Positions 9,081 to 18,500 of a DNA stretch of 64,000 nucleotides are shown here, piece after piece (positions within the stretch are counted from its first letter, which is position 1; the number at the start of each line of letters is the position of its first letter). Position numbers and translations under genes: made by a program. Below the pieces are notes generated by a model, which worked only from the letters and a program-made list of their open reading frames with translations, was not told the DNA's origin and made no database searches. Origin of the DNA: Paraburkholderia kirstenboschensis. GTDB lineage: Bacteria > Pseudomonadota > Gammaproteobacteria > Burkholderiales > Burkholderiaceae. The DNA lies in NCBI RefSeq assembly GCF_904848585.1, contig NZ_CAJHCR010000019.1, positions 62,001-126,000 of the forward strand, in the 5' to 3' direction.

Positions 9081-9371
9081 CTACACTTCGATCAGAAAGC
9101 GGTCGCGATTCTTGCCCGCGAGCCAGGCAGGCGAGCGCCCGCGGCCGCTCCAGGTCTCGCCGGTTTTCGGGTTGCGATACTTCGCGACCGATGGGGCTTT
9201 GCGCGCCACGGTGCGTGTGTTCGCGAAACCGAGCTCCTCGGCGGTCAGGTCGTACTCGGCGATCTTCTGTTTGATGTCGGCGATCGCTTGCGCGACCTCC
9301 TTGTCGCGAGCCGCCGCAACTTCCTTGTGAAGCTTCTCGAGCTGAGCGGTCAACTGCTTGTATGAGGCCAT
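9081..9371 (-). CDS. H-NS-family nucleoid-associated protein
   Basis: A 96-residue H-NS/BpH3-type DNA-binding protein. The N-terminal coiled-coil oligomerisation region (YKQLTAQLEKLHKEVAAARD) spans about residues 1-50. The C-terminal DNA-binding module is YRNPKTGETWSGRGRSPAWL, the H-NS-family core common in Burkholderiales. These proteins bind AT-rich DNA and silence acquired genes. Several paralogues per genome are usual. It stands alone, with 127 bp to the upstream serine hydrolase. Confidence 0.93.
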   Translation of the reverse strand: MASYKQLTAQLEKLHKEVAAARDKEVAQAIADIKQKIAEYDLTAEELGFANTRTVARKAPSVAKYRNPKTGETWSGRGRSPAWLAGKNRDRFLIEV

Positions 9372-9429
9372 CGCGAATGCTCCCGTTGATTGTGGCGAAC
9401 CGAAGTGCGGACGCTATCAGACAAATAAT

Positions 9430-9462
9430 GCGCCGGATAGAGAGCCCTTCATTGTCCGGCGC
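9430..9462 (-). terminator. Possible terminator of the serine hydrolase gene
   Basis: An inverted repeat GCGCCGGA / TCCGGCGC (8 bp, 17-nt loop) lies 36 bp past the stop of the serine hydrolase and is followed on the minus strand by ATTATTTG. The long loop and broken T run make this a weak call. Confidence 0.4.
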
Positions 9463-9498
9463 TAAAAGTGCGGTCGCTCATCGCCGAAGCACGCGCAC

Positions 9499-10698
9499 TC
9501 AATCGTCAATTGCATCGTACACGCGGCGCTCGAAGTCGATTGCCATGGGAAACGGCTCGATCGAACGGCGCTGGATCAGCATGATGCCGATCAGGTCCTC
9601 GACCGGATCGGCGAACCAGCTTGTGCCAAAAGCGCCGGGCCAGCCGAAAGAGCCGGTTGAACGATAGCCTTGCGGCAGTTGCTGCGCCGGATCGTCGACG
9701 ATCGACAAGCCGAGGCCGAACCCTTGGCCCGCCCACATCACATGACCGAACGCCGGGAGTCGGCGTTGATCGCGAGTCAGAAAATTCGAGCGCATCAGAT
9801 CGACCGAGCGATGCGACAGCAAGCGCACGTCGCCGACACGTCCACGCCGCAAAAGCAGCTGCGCGAACTGCAGATAGTCCTGAGCGGTGGAGACGAGCCC
9901 GCCACCGCCGCTCTGAAAGCGCGCCGGATTCGCCCAGCGGCTCGCCGACGCATGATCTTCGACCACGCGCCGCCGCGTCTCCGGATCGACGCCGTATGCG
10001 GTAGCGAGGCGCGCAAGCTGCGGCTTGGGCACCCAGAACGCGGTGTCGCGCATGCCCAGCGGCTCGAAAATGCGCGTGCGGAAGAACTCCCCCAGCGGCA
10101 TGCCGCTCACTCTCGCGATCAGCGCGCCGAGCACATCGGTGGCGATGCCGTAGTGCCAGCGCGAGCCGGGCTGAAACATCAGCGGCAATTGGGCAATGCG
10201 CGCGAGCCACGCGTTCGCGTCGCCGTGTCCATCGACGCCGTTGAACGCCGCCGCGTAGGATTGTGCCAACGGGCCGGTCGCGGTGAAGTGGTAAGCGAAG
10301 CCCGCGCGATGCGTCAAGAGATCCAGCACGGTAAGCGGCGTACGCACAGGATCGGTCTCATCGAGCGGGCCGCCGGGATCGCGCAACACGCGCGGCGCCA
10401 ACAGCTCAGGCAACCACTGCGCGATGGGCGCGTCGAGCGCGAGCTTATCCTCTTCGATCAGCATGAGAATGGCGGCGCTCGTCACTGGCTTGGTCATCGA
10501 CGCAATGCGGAACAGCGTGTCGCGTTCCATAGGCAGTTGCGCGGCTTCGTCGCGCAGACCGAGGGCCTCGAAGTAGCCGGTTTCACCGCGGCGCCAGACT
10601 AGCGCCACCACACCGGCTACATCGCCCCGTTCCACGTAACCCTGCAAGGTGCTCGTCAGGGCTGTCAGCCGGGCTGACGAAAATCCAGCTGGTTGCAT
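9499..10698 (-). CDS. Serine hydrolase of the class C beta-lactamase / esterase family
   Basis: A 399-residue beta-lactamase-fold protein with no signal peptide, so probably cytoplasmic. The nucleophile motif SMTK is at Ser67-Lys70 (RIASMTKPVTSAAIL), a Tyr motif in RWHYGIATDVLG and a C-terminal GSFGWPGAFGTSWFADP region replaces the KTG box, as in EstB-like esterases. The lack of an export signal argues for an esterase/hydrolase role rather than antibiotic resistance. Monocistronic as far as can be seen. Confidence 0.88.
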   Translation of the reverse strand: MQPAGFSSARLTALTSTLQGYVERGDVAGVVALVWRRGETGYFEALGLRDEAAQLPMERDTLFRIASMTKPVTSAAILMLIEEDKLALDAPIAQWLPELLAPRVLRDPGGPLDETDPVRTPLTVLDLLTHRAGFAYHFTATGPLAQSYAAAFNGVDGHGDANAWLARIAQLPLMFQPGSRWHYGIATDVLGALIARVSGMPLGEFFRTRIFEPLGMRDTAFWVPKPQLARLATAYGVDPETRRRVVEDHASASRWANPARFQSGGGGLVSTAQDYLQFAQLLLRRGRVGDVRLLSHRSVDLMRSNFLTRDQRRLPAFGHVMWAGQGFGLGLSIVDDPAQQLPQGYRSTGSFGWPGAFGTSWFADPVEDLIGIMLIQRRSIEPFPMAIDFERRVYDAIDD

Positions 10699-10776
10699 GT
10701 CGATGGTGTGTCCTGGCTTAAGCGTCGTCGATTGAAGATTACGAGGTGGCAGCGAGTTTAGAGCGCACAGTGCGGG

Positions 10777-10980
10777 TCAGGCTTTCTGGCGCTCCTCCAA
10801 CGCCGCGAGTGCGGCATTAAGTCGTTTGATGCGGTTGGCCTGTGTCGGCATGCGAACCGAGCCGGAAACCGAATCGATGCGATTACGCCAATACGACAGC
10901 GGTATGCGGTCTTCGGCGGAAATGTGCGAAATGACGTGCTCGAGATGTTGGATGTCTTTTTCGAGTTGGTGATGATTCAT
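10777..10980 (-). CDS. Small conserved hypothetical protein
   Basis: A 67-residue protein starting MNHHQLEKDIQHLEHVISHI, with an N-terminal helix followed by a basic C-terminal half (RMPTQANRIKRLNAALAALEERQ). The ATG at 10980 is preceded by GGGGAAAAGA. The frame extends upstream to 11112 but that part lacks coding character. No known domain recognised. The composition suggests a soluble all-helical, perhaps DNA-associated, protein. Confidence 0.65.
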   Translation of the reverse strand: MNHHQLEKDIQHLEHVISHISAEDRIPLSYWRNRIDSVSGSVRMPTQANRIKRLNAALAALEERQKA

Positions 10981-11519
10981 TCTTTTCCCCGGGATACTCG
11001 TTGACTTAATTCGAAACGCAATGAAAAGCACAACTGTTCCGTTCCTAACGTCGATTTCCGTTAGTCGGCAACTTCTTCCTCGCTTCTGCCTTGCGGTCTC
11101 TTCATTCGGCAAAAGCTGCTGGTCGCATGCGCTGGCGAACCTCTGAAAACAGAATACTGCCGCGGGATTTCACGTTCCGTTACCTGGCGCACTGACTTCG
11201 CTTCAGTGCAAAAAAATACCGTGAGTTTTTATGGATGTCGATCCATTAAGAATAAAAACCAACATCGCCAATTAATATGCGTGACGCATGGACATGCGTT
11301 TCGCCTTCAGGCATTAGACGCATATATTTATGACGGTCGTGCACTTTTGAAAAAGCGCCCTGCGCGTAATAGTTAGCCGCTTGAAGGCGGAATGCATTTG
11401 AGCAGGGAATTATGCGCGACCGGCGTGCGAATTGGGCTACACAGCCCGTGCAGAAATTGCGGACCGAAGGCTGTCGAACACTGCCGGGCCGCACCCGCAA
11501 TAGCGCGGCCGCGAAGCTG
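10981..11519. other. AT-richer intergenic stretch
   Basis: About 540 bp of lower GC than the neighbours, between the 67-residue gene and the small lipoprotein gene. An 84-codon minus-strand frame (11246-11500) is open here but its composition and lack of a ribosome site do not support it. I see no RNA gene. It may hold promoters for both flanks or be a relic. Confidence 0.5.
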
Positions 11520-11780
11520 TCACTTTGCGCGGCAGGCGTAGATCAGGTTGAGCGTTCCATTGTTCGTGGACTGGCGAACCGTGTCGAATGCGCCGCCGCA
11601 GCTTGCGGCAGCCTGCTGCGCGCAGGAGTCGGAGCCCGCCGGACATTCAACGAGTGTGGTGGCGCGGCCGTCCGGCAAAAACAGCGGCGCGCTGCTGCTG
11701 CAACCACCCAGTGCCGTGCTCGCTGCGACGGCCAGCATCATGCAGGCACGGTGCGCGAAGAATGAGAAGCTGCGGTTCAT
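11520..11780 (-). CDS. Small putative lipoprotein
   Basis: An 86-residue precursor with an N-terminal hydrophobic signal (CMMLAVAASTALGGC) ending in a lipobox LGGC, so it is probably a lipid-anchored envelope protein. The mature part is short, with four cysteines that could form disulfides (EC, SC, SC, AC). No family recognised. It is downstream of the sigma-54 activator's 3' end, in the same orientation. Confidence 0.7.
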   Translation of the reverse strand: MNRSFSFFAHRACMMLAVAASTALGGCSSSAPLFLPDGRATTLVECPAGSDSCAQQAAASCGGAFDTVRQSTNNGTLNLIYACRAK

Positions 11781-11867
11781 GTGAAACCCCGATCACGTCT
11801 TGTTTTTGGATCACGCGATTGTGCCACGCGCCAATTGCGCTGCGTGACCCAGTGACGGCCGACGTCG

Positions 11868-13343
11868 TCAAATCTCGATGCCGTGCGCCGCAATCTTTTT
11901 GTATAGCGTTGCGCGCCCCATGCCGATCTGCGCGGCGGCGTCGATCACACGCCCGCCGTTGGCGCGCAATGCATCGCTGAGAAAACGCTTCTCGAACGCC
12001 GCCATTGCCTCGTTCCACGACGACGGTCCCGTCGCCGCATTTCCCGCTTCGCCATCAGCCGGCGGCTGGGCGTCCGGCACGCGCTGTATCGCGCTGAGCC
12101 CGCCGCTCTGTCCCGAACCGACGAACGGCGCGAGCGCACGTGCGTCGATCCGTTCGCTGTCGGACAGCATCACGGCCCGCTCAAGCGTATTGCGCAACTC
12201 GCGCACGTTGCCCGGCCATGCGTAGGCGCACAGCAGGCGCAATGCGTCGTCCTGCAACTCGTAGTGACTGCCGCCGCGCGCCTGCGTCGACAGGTCCTCG
12301 AGCATTGCGTATGCGAGCGCTTCGATGTCGGAAGCGCGCTCGCGCAAGGGCGGTGCGTGGATCGTCAATACGTTCAGGCGATAGAACAGGTCCGCGCGGA
12401 AACGTCCCGCCGCCACGAGCGCGGGCAAATCGGCGGAGGTCGCCGCGATGATCCGCACGTCGGCGCGCACGATCCGGTTTGAACCGAGCGGCTCGAACTC
12501 CTTGTCCTGCAATACTCGCAGCAGCTTGCCCTGCAAGGGCAGCGGCATATCGCCGATTTCGTCGAGGAAAAGCGTGCCGCCGTTCGCCAGTTCGAACTTG
12601 CCGACGCGGCCCTTGCGATCCGCGCCGGTGTACGCGCCGGGCGCCGCGCCGAAGAACTCGACCTCGAGCAACGTGTCCGGAATCGCCGCCACGTTCACCG
12701 TCACGAGCGGCTGGTTCGCGCGCGCCGAGCCACCGTGGATCGCATGTGCGAGCAGTTCCTTGCCGGTGCCGGTCTCGCCCAGCAAAAGAACCGGCGATTC
12801 GAGTTGCGCCGCACGGCGAGCCTGGCGCTTGACTTCCAGACTGGCCGCGCTCGTGCCCACAAAACTGCCAAATGTGTACTTGGCCCGGCGCGCCTGCGCA
12901 AGCGACTGGCGCGTCGCGATCAATTCTTCCTGCACGCGCGAATAGTGCGAAAAAAGCGGCGTGAGCGCCTTCAGTTCGTCAAACAGCGCGAAACCGACGG
13001 CGCCTACGGTTTCGCCTGCGTCGTCTTTCAGCGGCAGACGCGTGACCACGAGCGGCTCGCGATCCGTTTCCAGAATGTCGAGCAAAATGGGCTTGCCCGT
13101 CTTGACGACTTCGCGCATCAGGCTGTTTGGAATCACCGCTTCGCAATCTCGGCCGATCGCCTGCTCGGGATCCGCAAAGCCGAACCGCGCCGCATAACGC
13201 TTGTTGATCCAGACGACGCGCGCTTCGGCGTCGACAATGAACGTGCCTTCGCTGAAGTTCTCGAAAGTGCGGAAGAGCGATTCCATTGCGCGGCGCAGGA
13301 CGTCGCTGTAGGTGGCGGGAAGCCCCGCCCAGTCGTTCATCAT
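11868..13343 (-). CDS. Sigma-54-dependent enhancer-binding regulator (PAS-AAA+-Fis)
   Basis: A 491-residue NtrC-family activator: N-terminal PAS sensor (about 20-130, FSEGTFIVDAEARVVWINKR), central AAA+ domain (Walker A GETGTGKE, then FLDEIGDM), and C-terminal Fis-type helix-turn-helix (IDAAAQIGMGRATLYKK). The sigma-54-contact loop reads GAYTGA instead of the canonical GAFTGA. There is no receiver domain, so the PAS domain is the likely signal input. I chose the ATG at 13343 (GGAG upstream); a TTG at 13388 is the only longer start. It is divergent from the GntP permease, which has a sigma-54 promoter and inverted repeats suited to this regulator. Confidence 0.92.
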   Translation of the reverse strand: MMNDWAGLPATYSDVLRRAMESLFRTFENFSEGTFIVDAEARVVWINKRYAARFGFADPEQAIGRDCEAVIPNSLMREVVKTGKPILLDILETDREPLVVTRLPLKDDAGETVGAVGFALFDELKALTPLFSHYSRVQEELIATRQSLAQARRAKYTFGSFVGTSAASLEVKRQARRAAQLESPVLLLGETGTGKELLAHAIHGGSARANQPLVTVNVAAIPDTLLEVEFFGAAPGAYTGADRKGRVGKFELANGGTLFLDEIGDMPLPLQGKLLRVLQDKEFEPLGSNRIVRADVRIIAATSADLPALVAAGRFRADLFYRLNVLTIHAPPLRERASDIEALAYAMLEDLSTQARGGSHYELQDDALRLLCAYAWPGNVRELRNTLERAVMLSDSERIDARALAPFVGSGQSGGLSAIQRVPDAQPPADGEAGNAATGPSSWNEAMAAFEKRFLSDALRANGGRVIDAAAQIGMGRATLYKKIAAHGIEI

Positions 13344-13377
13344 GTTGTCGCTGTCTCCGGCTATCGTTGTACTTGTC

Positions 13378-13528
13378 GCTTGTCTCAATTCGTGGACAAG
13401 CTTATCTCAATCGAGAGATCGCCGACAAGCCTGCACTGCAAAGGTTCGGGCCGTGACGCCGGTGTCTGTGGTGCGATTCGTGTCCCCGTTTGGAGACGTT
13501 TAGGTACAATCTGCGGCGACACGTCTCC
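13378..13528. promoter_or_regulatory. Candidate enhancer sites for the sigma-54 activator
   Basis: Three inverted repeats lie upstream of the permease promoter: GCTTGTC-N10-GACAAGC (13378-13401), ATCTC-N6-GAGAT (13404-13419) and GGAGACGT-N21-ACGTCTCC (13492-13528). The first two are about 165-205 bp upstream of the -24 element, the usual distance range for enhancer-binding proteins. Their position also allows autoregulation. Which of them is bound is not known. Confidence 0.45.
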
Positions 13529-13582
13529 TGGTTTTGTCCGCTTTGGCCCGGCGCATCAGCGCGCGAGCCGTTGTCGGCCGCA

Positions 13583-13598
13583 TGGCACGGAACCTGCG
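13583..13598 (+). promoter_or_regulatory. Sigma-54 (-24/-12) promoter of the GntP permease gene
   Basis: TGGCACGGAACCTGCG has the invariant GG (13584-13585) and GC (13596-13597) separated by exactly 10 nt and matches TGGCACG-N4-TTGCW except at two weak positions. Transcription would begin near 13609, about 60 nt before the permease ATG. The divergent gene encodes a sigma-54 activator, which supports the call. Confidence 0.8.
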
Positions 13599-13668
13599 TT
13601 CGCGGGCGCCATGCCGTGGCTAGCTGAGACGGCGTAAACGTAGAACAAACCAAGCTTCTGGAGACTCA

Positions 13669-15069
13669 ATGTCCTTTGTCATCGTACTTGCCGCGCTGGC
13701 GTTTCTGATGTTCGCCGCGTATCGCGGCTACAGCGTTATTCTGTTCGCCCCGATCGCCGCACTCGGCGCTGTCCTTCTGGTCGATCCGGCCGCCGTCGCA
13801 CCGGTTTTCACCGGCATCTTCATGGAGAAGATGGTCGGCTTCGTCAAGCTCTACTTCCCTGTATTCCTGTTGGGCGCCGTGTTCGGCAAGGTCATCGAAC
13901 TGTCCGGTTTCTCGGAGTCGATCGTGGCCGCCGCGATTCGCTACATTGGCCGCTCGCGCGCGAACGCCGTGATCGTCGCTGTGTGCGCACTGCTTACCTA
14001 CGGCGGCGTGTCGCTGTTCGTGGTGGTGTTCGCGGTCTATCCGTTCGCCGCCGAGCTGTATCGCCAGAGCAATATTCCGAAGCGCCTGATGCCTGGTGCC
14101 ATCGCACTGGGCGCGTTCTCGTTCACGATGGATTCGCTGCCGGGCACGCCGCAAATCCAGAACATCATTCCGACGACGTTCTTCAAGACGACCTCGTGGG
14201 CCGCACCCGCGCTCGGCGTGATTGGTTCGCTGTTCATTATCGTGGTCGGCCTGAGCTATCTCGAATGGCGCCGCCGCGCCGCGATGGCAACCGGCGAAGG
14301 CTATGGCACGGAACTCGTCAATGAGCCGGAGCGCGTCGAGTCGAAGCAGCTGCCGCATCCGTTGCTCGCAGTCGCGCCGCTGGTGCTGGTCGGCGTCGCG
14401 AACTTCGTGCTGACTCGCTGGATTCCCACGGCGTACGGCACTTCGTACACCGTCGCGCCGGATATCCTGCCGGGCGTTCACACGCCGGTCACCACGACGA
14501 TCAAGACGGTCGTAGCGATCTGGGCTGTCGAAGGCGCGCTGCTGCTCGGCATCGTCATGGTCGTGCTGACGGCGTTTGGCCGGGTGCGCGAGCGCTTTGC
14601 GATCGGCACCAAGGCCGCGGTGGCGGGCGCGCTGCTGGCGTCGCTGAACACGGCTTCCGAGTATGGCTTCGGCGGTGTCATTGCCGCATTGCCCGGCTTC
14701 CTCGTGGTCAGCGACGCGCTGAAAAGCATTCCGAACCCGCTCGTCAATGCAGCCGTGTCGGTCAGTTCGCTGGCGGGCATTACGGGCTCTGCGTCCGGCG
14801 GCATGAGCATCGCGCTCGCGGCCATGTCGGACGTGTTCATCAAGGGCGCGGAGGCCGCGCATATTCCGATGGAAGTGCTGCACCGCGTGGTCGCAATGGC
14901 AAGCGGCGGCATGGACACGCTGCCGCACAACGGCGCGGTCATCACGCTGCTCGCGGTGACCGGATTGACGCACCGTCAGTCCTATCGCGACATCTTCGCG
15001 GTGACGGTAATCAAGACGCTGGCTGTATTCTTCGTGATCGCCGTTTATTACACGACCGGGCTCGTTTAA
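13669..15069 (+). CDS. GntP-family permease (gluconate / hydroxyacid:H+ symporter)
   Basis: A 466-residue, highly hydrophobic inner-membrane protein with 12-14 predicted helices. GntP-family blocks are visible, such as ALLTYGGVSLFVVVFAVYPF and FSFTMDSLPGTPQIQNIIPT. A TCTGGAGACTCA ribosome site precedes the ATG. Relatives transport gluconate, D-serine or 3-hydroxybutyrate. In Burkholderiales, GntP permeases next to sigma-54 activators are often assigned to hydroxybutyrate, but no dehydrogenase is present here. Expression probably needs RpoN and the divergent activator. Confidence 0.9.
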   Translation: MSFVIVLAALAFLMFAAYRGYSVILFAPIAALGAVLLVDPAAVAPVFTGIFMEKMVGFVKLYFPVFLLGAVFGKVIELSGFSESIVAAAIRYIGRSRANAVIVAVCALLTYGGVSLFVVVFAVYPFAAELYRQSNIPKRLMPGAIALGAFSFTMDSLPGTPQIQNIIPTTFFKTTSWAAPALGVIGSLFIIVVGLSYLEWRRRAAMATGEGYGTELVNEPERVESKQLPHPLLAVAPLVLVGVANFVLTRWIPTAYGTSYTVAPDILPGVHTPVTTTIKTVVAIWAVEGALLLGIVMVVLTAFGRVRERFAIGTKAAVAGALLASLNTASEYGFGGVIAALPGFLVVSDALKSIPNPLVNAAVSVSSLAGITGSASGGMSIALAAMSDVFIKGAEAAHIPMEVLHRVVAMASGGMDTLPHNGAVITLLAVTGLTHRQSYRDIFAVTVIKTLAVFFVIAVYYTTGLV

Positions 15070-15086
15070 GCGCGAGCTTGCAGGGG

Positions 15087-15114
15087 ACGATGCCGGCCGC
15101 CTCGCCGGCATCGT
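15087..15114 (+). terminator. Rho-independent terminator after the GntP permease
   Basis: A perfect 11-bp stem (ACGATGCCGGC / GCCGGCATCGT) with a 6-nt loop, followed by GAGTTTTG, lies 17 bp past the permease stop. It separates the permease from the RidA-family gene. Confidence 0.75.
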
Positions 15115-15171
15115 GAGTTTTGATCGGTTATCTTGTCAGCCCGACACTCGAAGCCACGACCGGCGCCCCCC

Positions 15172-15573
15172 ATGAGTTCAACCCCCGCATTCTGGATGAT
15201 CCCCGGCGCCCCTACGCCGGTCGGCCCGTTTTCCCACGCCACTGAAGCCGACGGCTGGGTTTTCCTCACGGGCCAGATGCCGACCTCGCCCACCGACGAC
15301 GCCGCACCGCTTCCCGAAGGCGTAGTCGCGCAAACCAGACGCGTGATGGACAACCTCGTGCTGGTTCTGAAGGGTCTCGATCTCGGCTTGCAACACGTGG
15401 TCGCCGCACGCATTTTCCTGACCGAGTTCAAGCGCGACTACGCCGCGATGAACGAAATTTACCGCGTGTACTTTCCCGCCGACGCGCTGCCGGCGCGAAC
15501 CTGCATCGGCGTGACCGCTTTGGCGCGCGACGCGTTGGTGGAAATCGACTTCATCGCACGACGGCCCGGCTAA
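15172..15573 (+). CDS. RidA/YjgF-family protein
   Basis: A 133-residue member of the RidA (reactive intermediate deaminase) family. Family features visible are PVGPFSHATEADGWVFLTGQMP, the late Arg-Cys pair in LPARTCIGVTALARDALVEID and the expected trimer-forming length. Family members hydrolyse enamine/imine intermediates such as 2-aminoacrylate; some are pathway-specific. I chose the ATG at 15172; a TTG at 15133 would add 13 poorly conserved residues. It is 103 bp after the permease, with a terminator between them, so a separate transcript is likely. Confidence 0.88.
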   Translation: MSSTPAFWMIPGAPTPVGPFSHATEADGWVFLTGQMPTSPTDDAAPLPEGVVAQTRRVMDNLVLVLKGLDLGLQHVVAARIFLTEFKRDYAAMNEIYRVYFPADALPARTCIGVTALARDALVEIDFIARRPG

Positions 15574-15592
15574 TCCGCAACGGTGCGCACGG

Positions 15593-18500
15593 TCAATGCG
15601 TGGACGCTTCGTCGACGCCGTAGTGATCGCACAGAGCCTCGTGCAACGACACGGCGCGCTCGTCCATTTCGGTCGTCCAGCTTTCACTGTCGTTGCACAG
15701 CCGCTGCAACTGCCTGCATTCTTCGACGAACCTCGGCTCCTGCACGATCACGAACGCGCCGCTCGCGCTATGCGCCCAGCCGGCTAACGCCTGCCGGTCT
15801 TCTTCATCGACGATGGCGAGTAGCCGCGGCAGATCGTTTTTCAAGTGCTCCTTGAGCATGGCGGTATAACGCGCTTTCTCGTCTGCGGCGAGTGCGGCCT
15901 CTGTTGGCACAACGGACGCAGGAGCGGCAGCCGGTGCGGCCCTCTCCTGCGCGGCAGGCGCTACCGCGAGCAAGGAAGCCTGAAGTTCGCCCAACGAAGC
16001 GGGCTTCGACACGTAGCCGCTGAAACCCTGCTCATGCCAGCTTTGCGCTTCCTGATTTTCGGCCACCGCGCTGAAGGCAAGCACCGGCACGTCGGCGTCC
16101 AGCTTGCGCAGCGCGGCGAGGAACTCGTAGCCGTCCATGGCCGGCATGTGGATGTCGGTCAGTACGACGTCGAAACGCGTCCGTTCAAACAAGCCGAGCG
16201 CCTGTTTGCCGTCACCGGCGATGCTCGGCGCGCATCCGAGCGTGGCAAGCTGTTCCGCGATCAAGGTTTGAATCAGCGGATTGTCTTCGGCGACGAGGAT
16301 GGTGAGGCCTTGCAACGCCGGCAGCGTCGTCAGCAAAGGCACCGCCGCGGACGCTGTCGTCGAGCCGGCGCGTGCCGGGGTCGCGGGTACCTCGGAGGCC
16401 GCCGCGACGGGTGTGCCATCGATTGCCAACTCGATGGCAGCCCGGACTGCAGTTCCGCTGAATTCCGTCACTTCGAACACGCCGTCCCCGCGCGTTTGCG
16501 GTAGTCGCGGGCCCGCTCGCGTCACCCAGACAGCAGGCACCGGCTGCAACGCTCGCAGCGAGGCAATGACATCCAGGTCGTATGCGCCCGAAACGATCAG
16601 CGCCTTTGGGCGGTTCGCTTGCAGCCACGCCCGCGCGCCAGCGAGCGCAGGTACCACATGCGCGCTCCAGCCAAAGTGCTCGAGCCAGCGGCCCAGCAGT
16701 GCGGCGACCTGGGAATCCTGACACAGCGCGAGCAGCATTCCGCGCTTTTCCACCACGGGCGCCGGCTTCTCATCCGGCGGGGCGGCGAGCGGAATCGAGA
16801 CATTGAATACACTGCCGACGCCCACCACGCTCTCGGCTGAAATCGTGCCGCCCATCAACTGACAGAGGCGCGCACAGATCACGAGTCCGAGACCGGTACT
16901 TTCCGCGCCGCGCGACGCACCGGCCTCGCCTTGCACGAACGGCTTGAAAAGCCGCGTGACCAGCTCCTGGCTCATGCCCGGCCCGGAATCCGAGACGCGG
17001 CAATTGAGGACCGGGCGGCCTTGCGCATCGTCGATAAGGTCAGCTTGCAGCATGATCTTGCCGCTTGACGTGAACTTGAACGCGTTGCTCAACAGATTGT
17101 TGATGACCTGCGCGATCCGCATGCGGTCGCCGACAACCGTCCGGTCGAGCGCCGGCGAAGGCAATGAATAGAAACGGATAGGGCGATCGCCCGCCATAGC
17201 CGCATAGGAAAGCGCAATGCTCTCGAACGTATCGAGCAGAGGAAACGGTTCGCGCACCAGAAGCATTTCGCCGGCATCGATCTTGGAAAAGTCGAGAATA
17301 TCGTTGACGACGCGGCGCAGCGCATCGCCCGCCACATTCAGCGCGGCGAGCCGCTGCGCATGCACTTCGAGCCCCGGCGTGCGCGCGAAGAGTTCGAGAT
17401 TGCCGAGCAGCGCATTCAGAGGCGTGCGAATCTCGTGGCTCATCGCGGCAAAGAAGTTGGTGCGTGCGCGCATCATCGCTTCAGACGCCTGTTGCGCGTG
17501 CCGCAACTGTTGTTCGAGCGCGTGCTGCGCCGTCACATCGAGAATCGCGCAGAACAACACGTTGTCGCCTGCATAACGAGCGGGCGCGTAGGTGAATTGC
17601 AGGAATTGCGCAGGCGCAGCGCCGGATTCTGGCGCCGCGGCTGCCTGCGCATTCGCGGGCATTGGAGCCGCAGGCTGAGATGGCGGCTGCGCCGGCGCGA
17701 CAAAAGCGGCAATCCGTGCGAACGCGGCGGCCGAAGCTTGCTCCGGTGCCTGAGCGAGAAACTCGGCGGCGATATGCGGGGGCAGCCGCCTTGTACCGGG
17801 CTCGATTTGCAGCAGTTCGGTGGCGAGCGCGTTCGCCGTCAATATCGAATAGTCGCTTCGCCGCACGATGCACAGTCCGATCGGCGTCGCGCTTACCAGA
17901 ATGTGGTTGAGGGTATCGCTTTCCAGCGCGTGCGAAGTCTCGGCAAACGCGTTGCGCAAGAGCCGCAGACCGAACAAACGCGCGGTCAACGCAATGGCCA
18001 GCATGACCACTAACGCAAGGCTGCCGATTACGGCAAGTTGCCAGCCCAGCGCCGCGGCCAACCCGCCCCAAGGCACGTAGCCGACGAGCGAGCCGAAGCC
18101 CGGCATGAGCGGCTCGTAAAAGATCGCGCCTTCGCGGTCATAGTGAAAGACGTGAGGCGGAGTCGTGGCCACTGCGTGTTGCAGCATCGCGCCGGTTTGC
18201 GCGTCGAGTGCAGCGGAAGACACGAGAATGCGGCGATCGGGTGCCATGAGCAATGTCGCGCCCGCGCTGCCGGGCGGCGCGATGCGCGCGGCGAGCACAG
18301 TGAGCGGAATGCTCGCGCTGATCAGCGTGACAGGCTTGTCGCCCTCGTAATACGCGCTTACCGCCGAGATCACCGGCGTGTTTTGCAGGGGATCGCGATA
18401 TGGTCCGACCCACAGGCGCTCACCCTTGCCCGGCACGCGCTTGCCCGTTTGCGACTGCAGTTCGCGCTCGATCGTCTCCCTCAGCACACCGGCGAGCGCC

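Noticed and set aside
11246..11500. 84-codon minus-strand frame in AT-richer DNA
   Set aside because: No ribosome site, no family and atypical composition.
13666..15111. 481-codon minus-strand open frame over the GntP gene
   Set aside because: Antisense shadow of a GC-rich gene; Arg/His-rich with no family features, while the plus frame is a clear permease.
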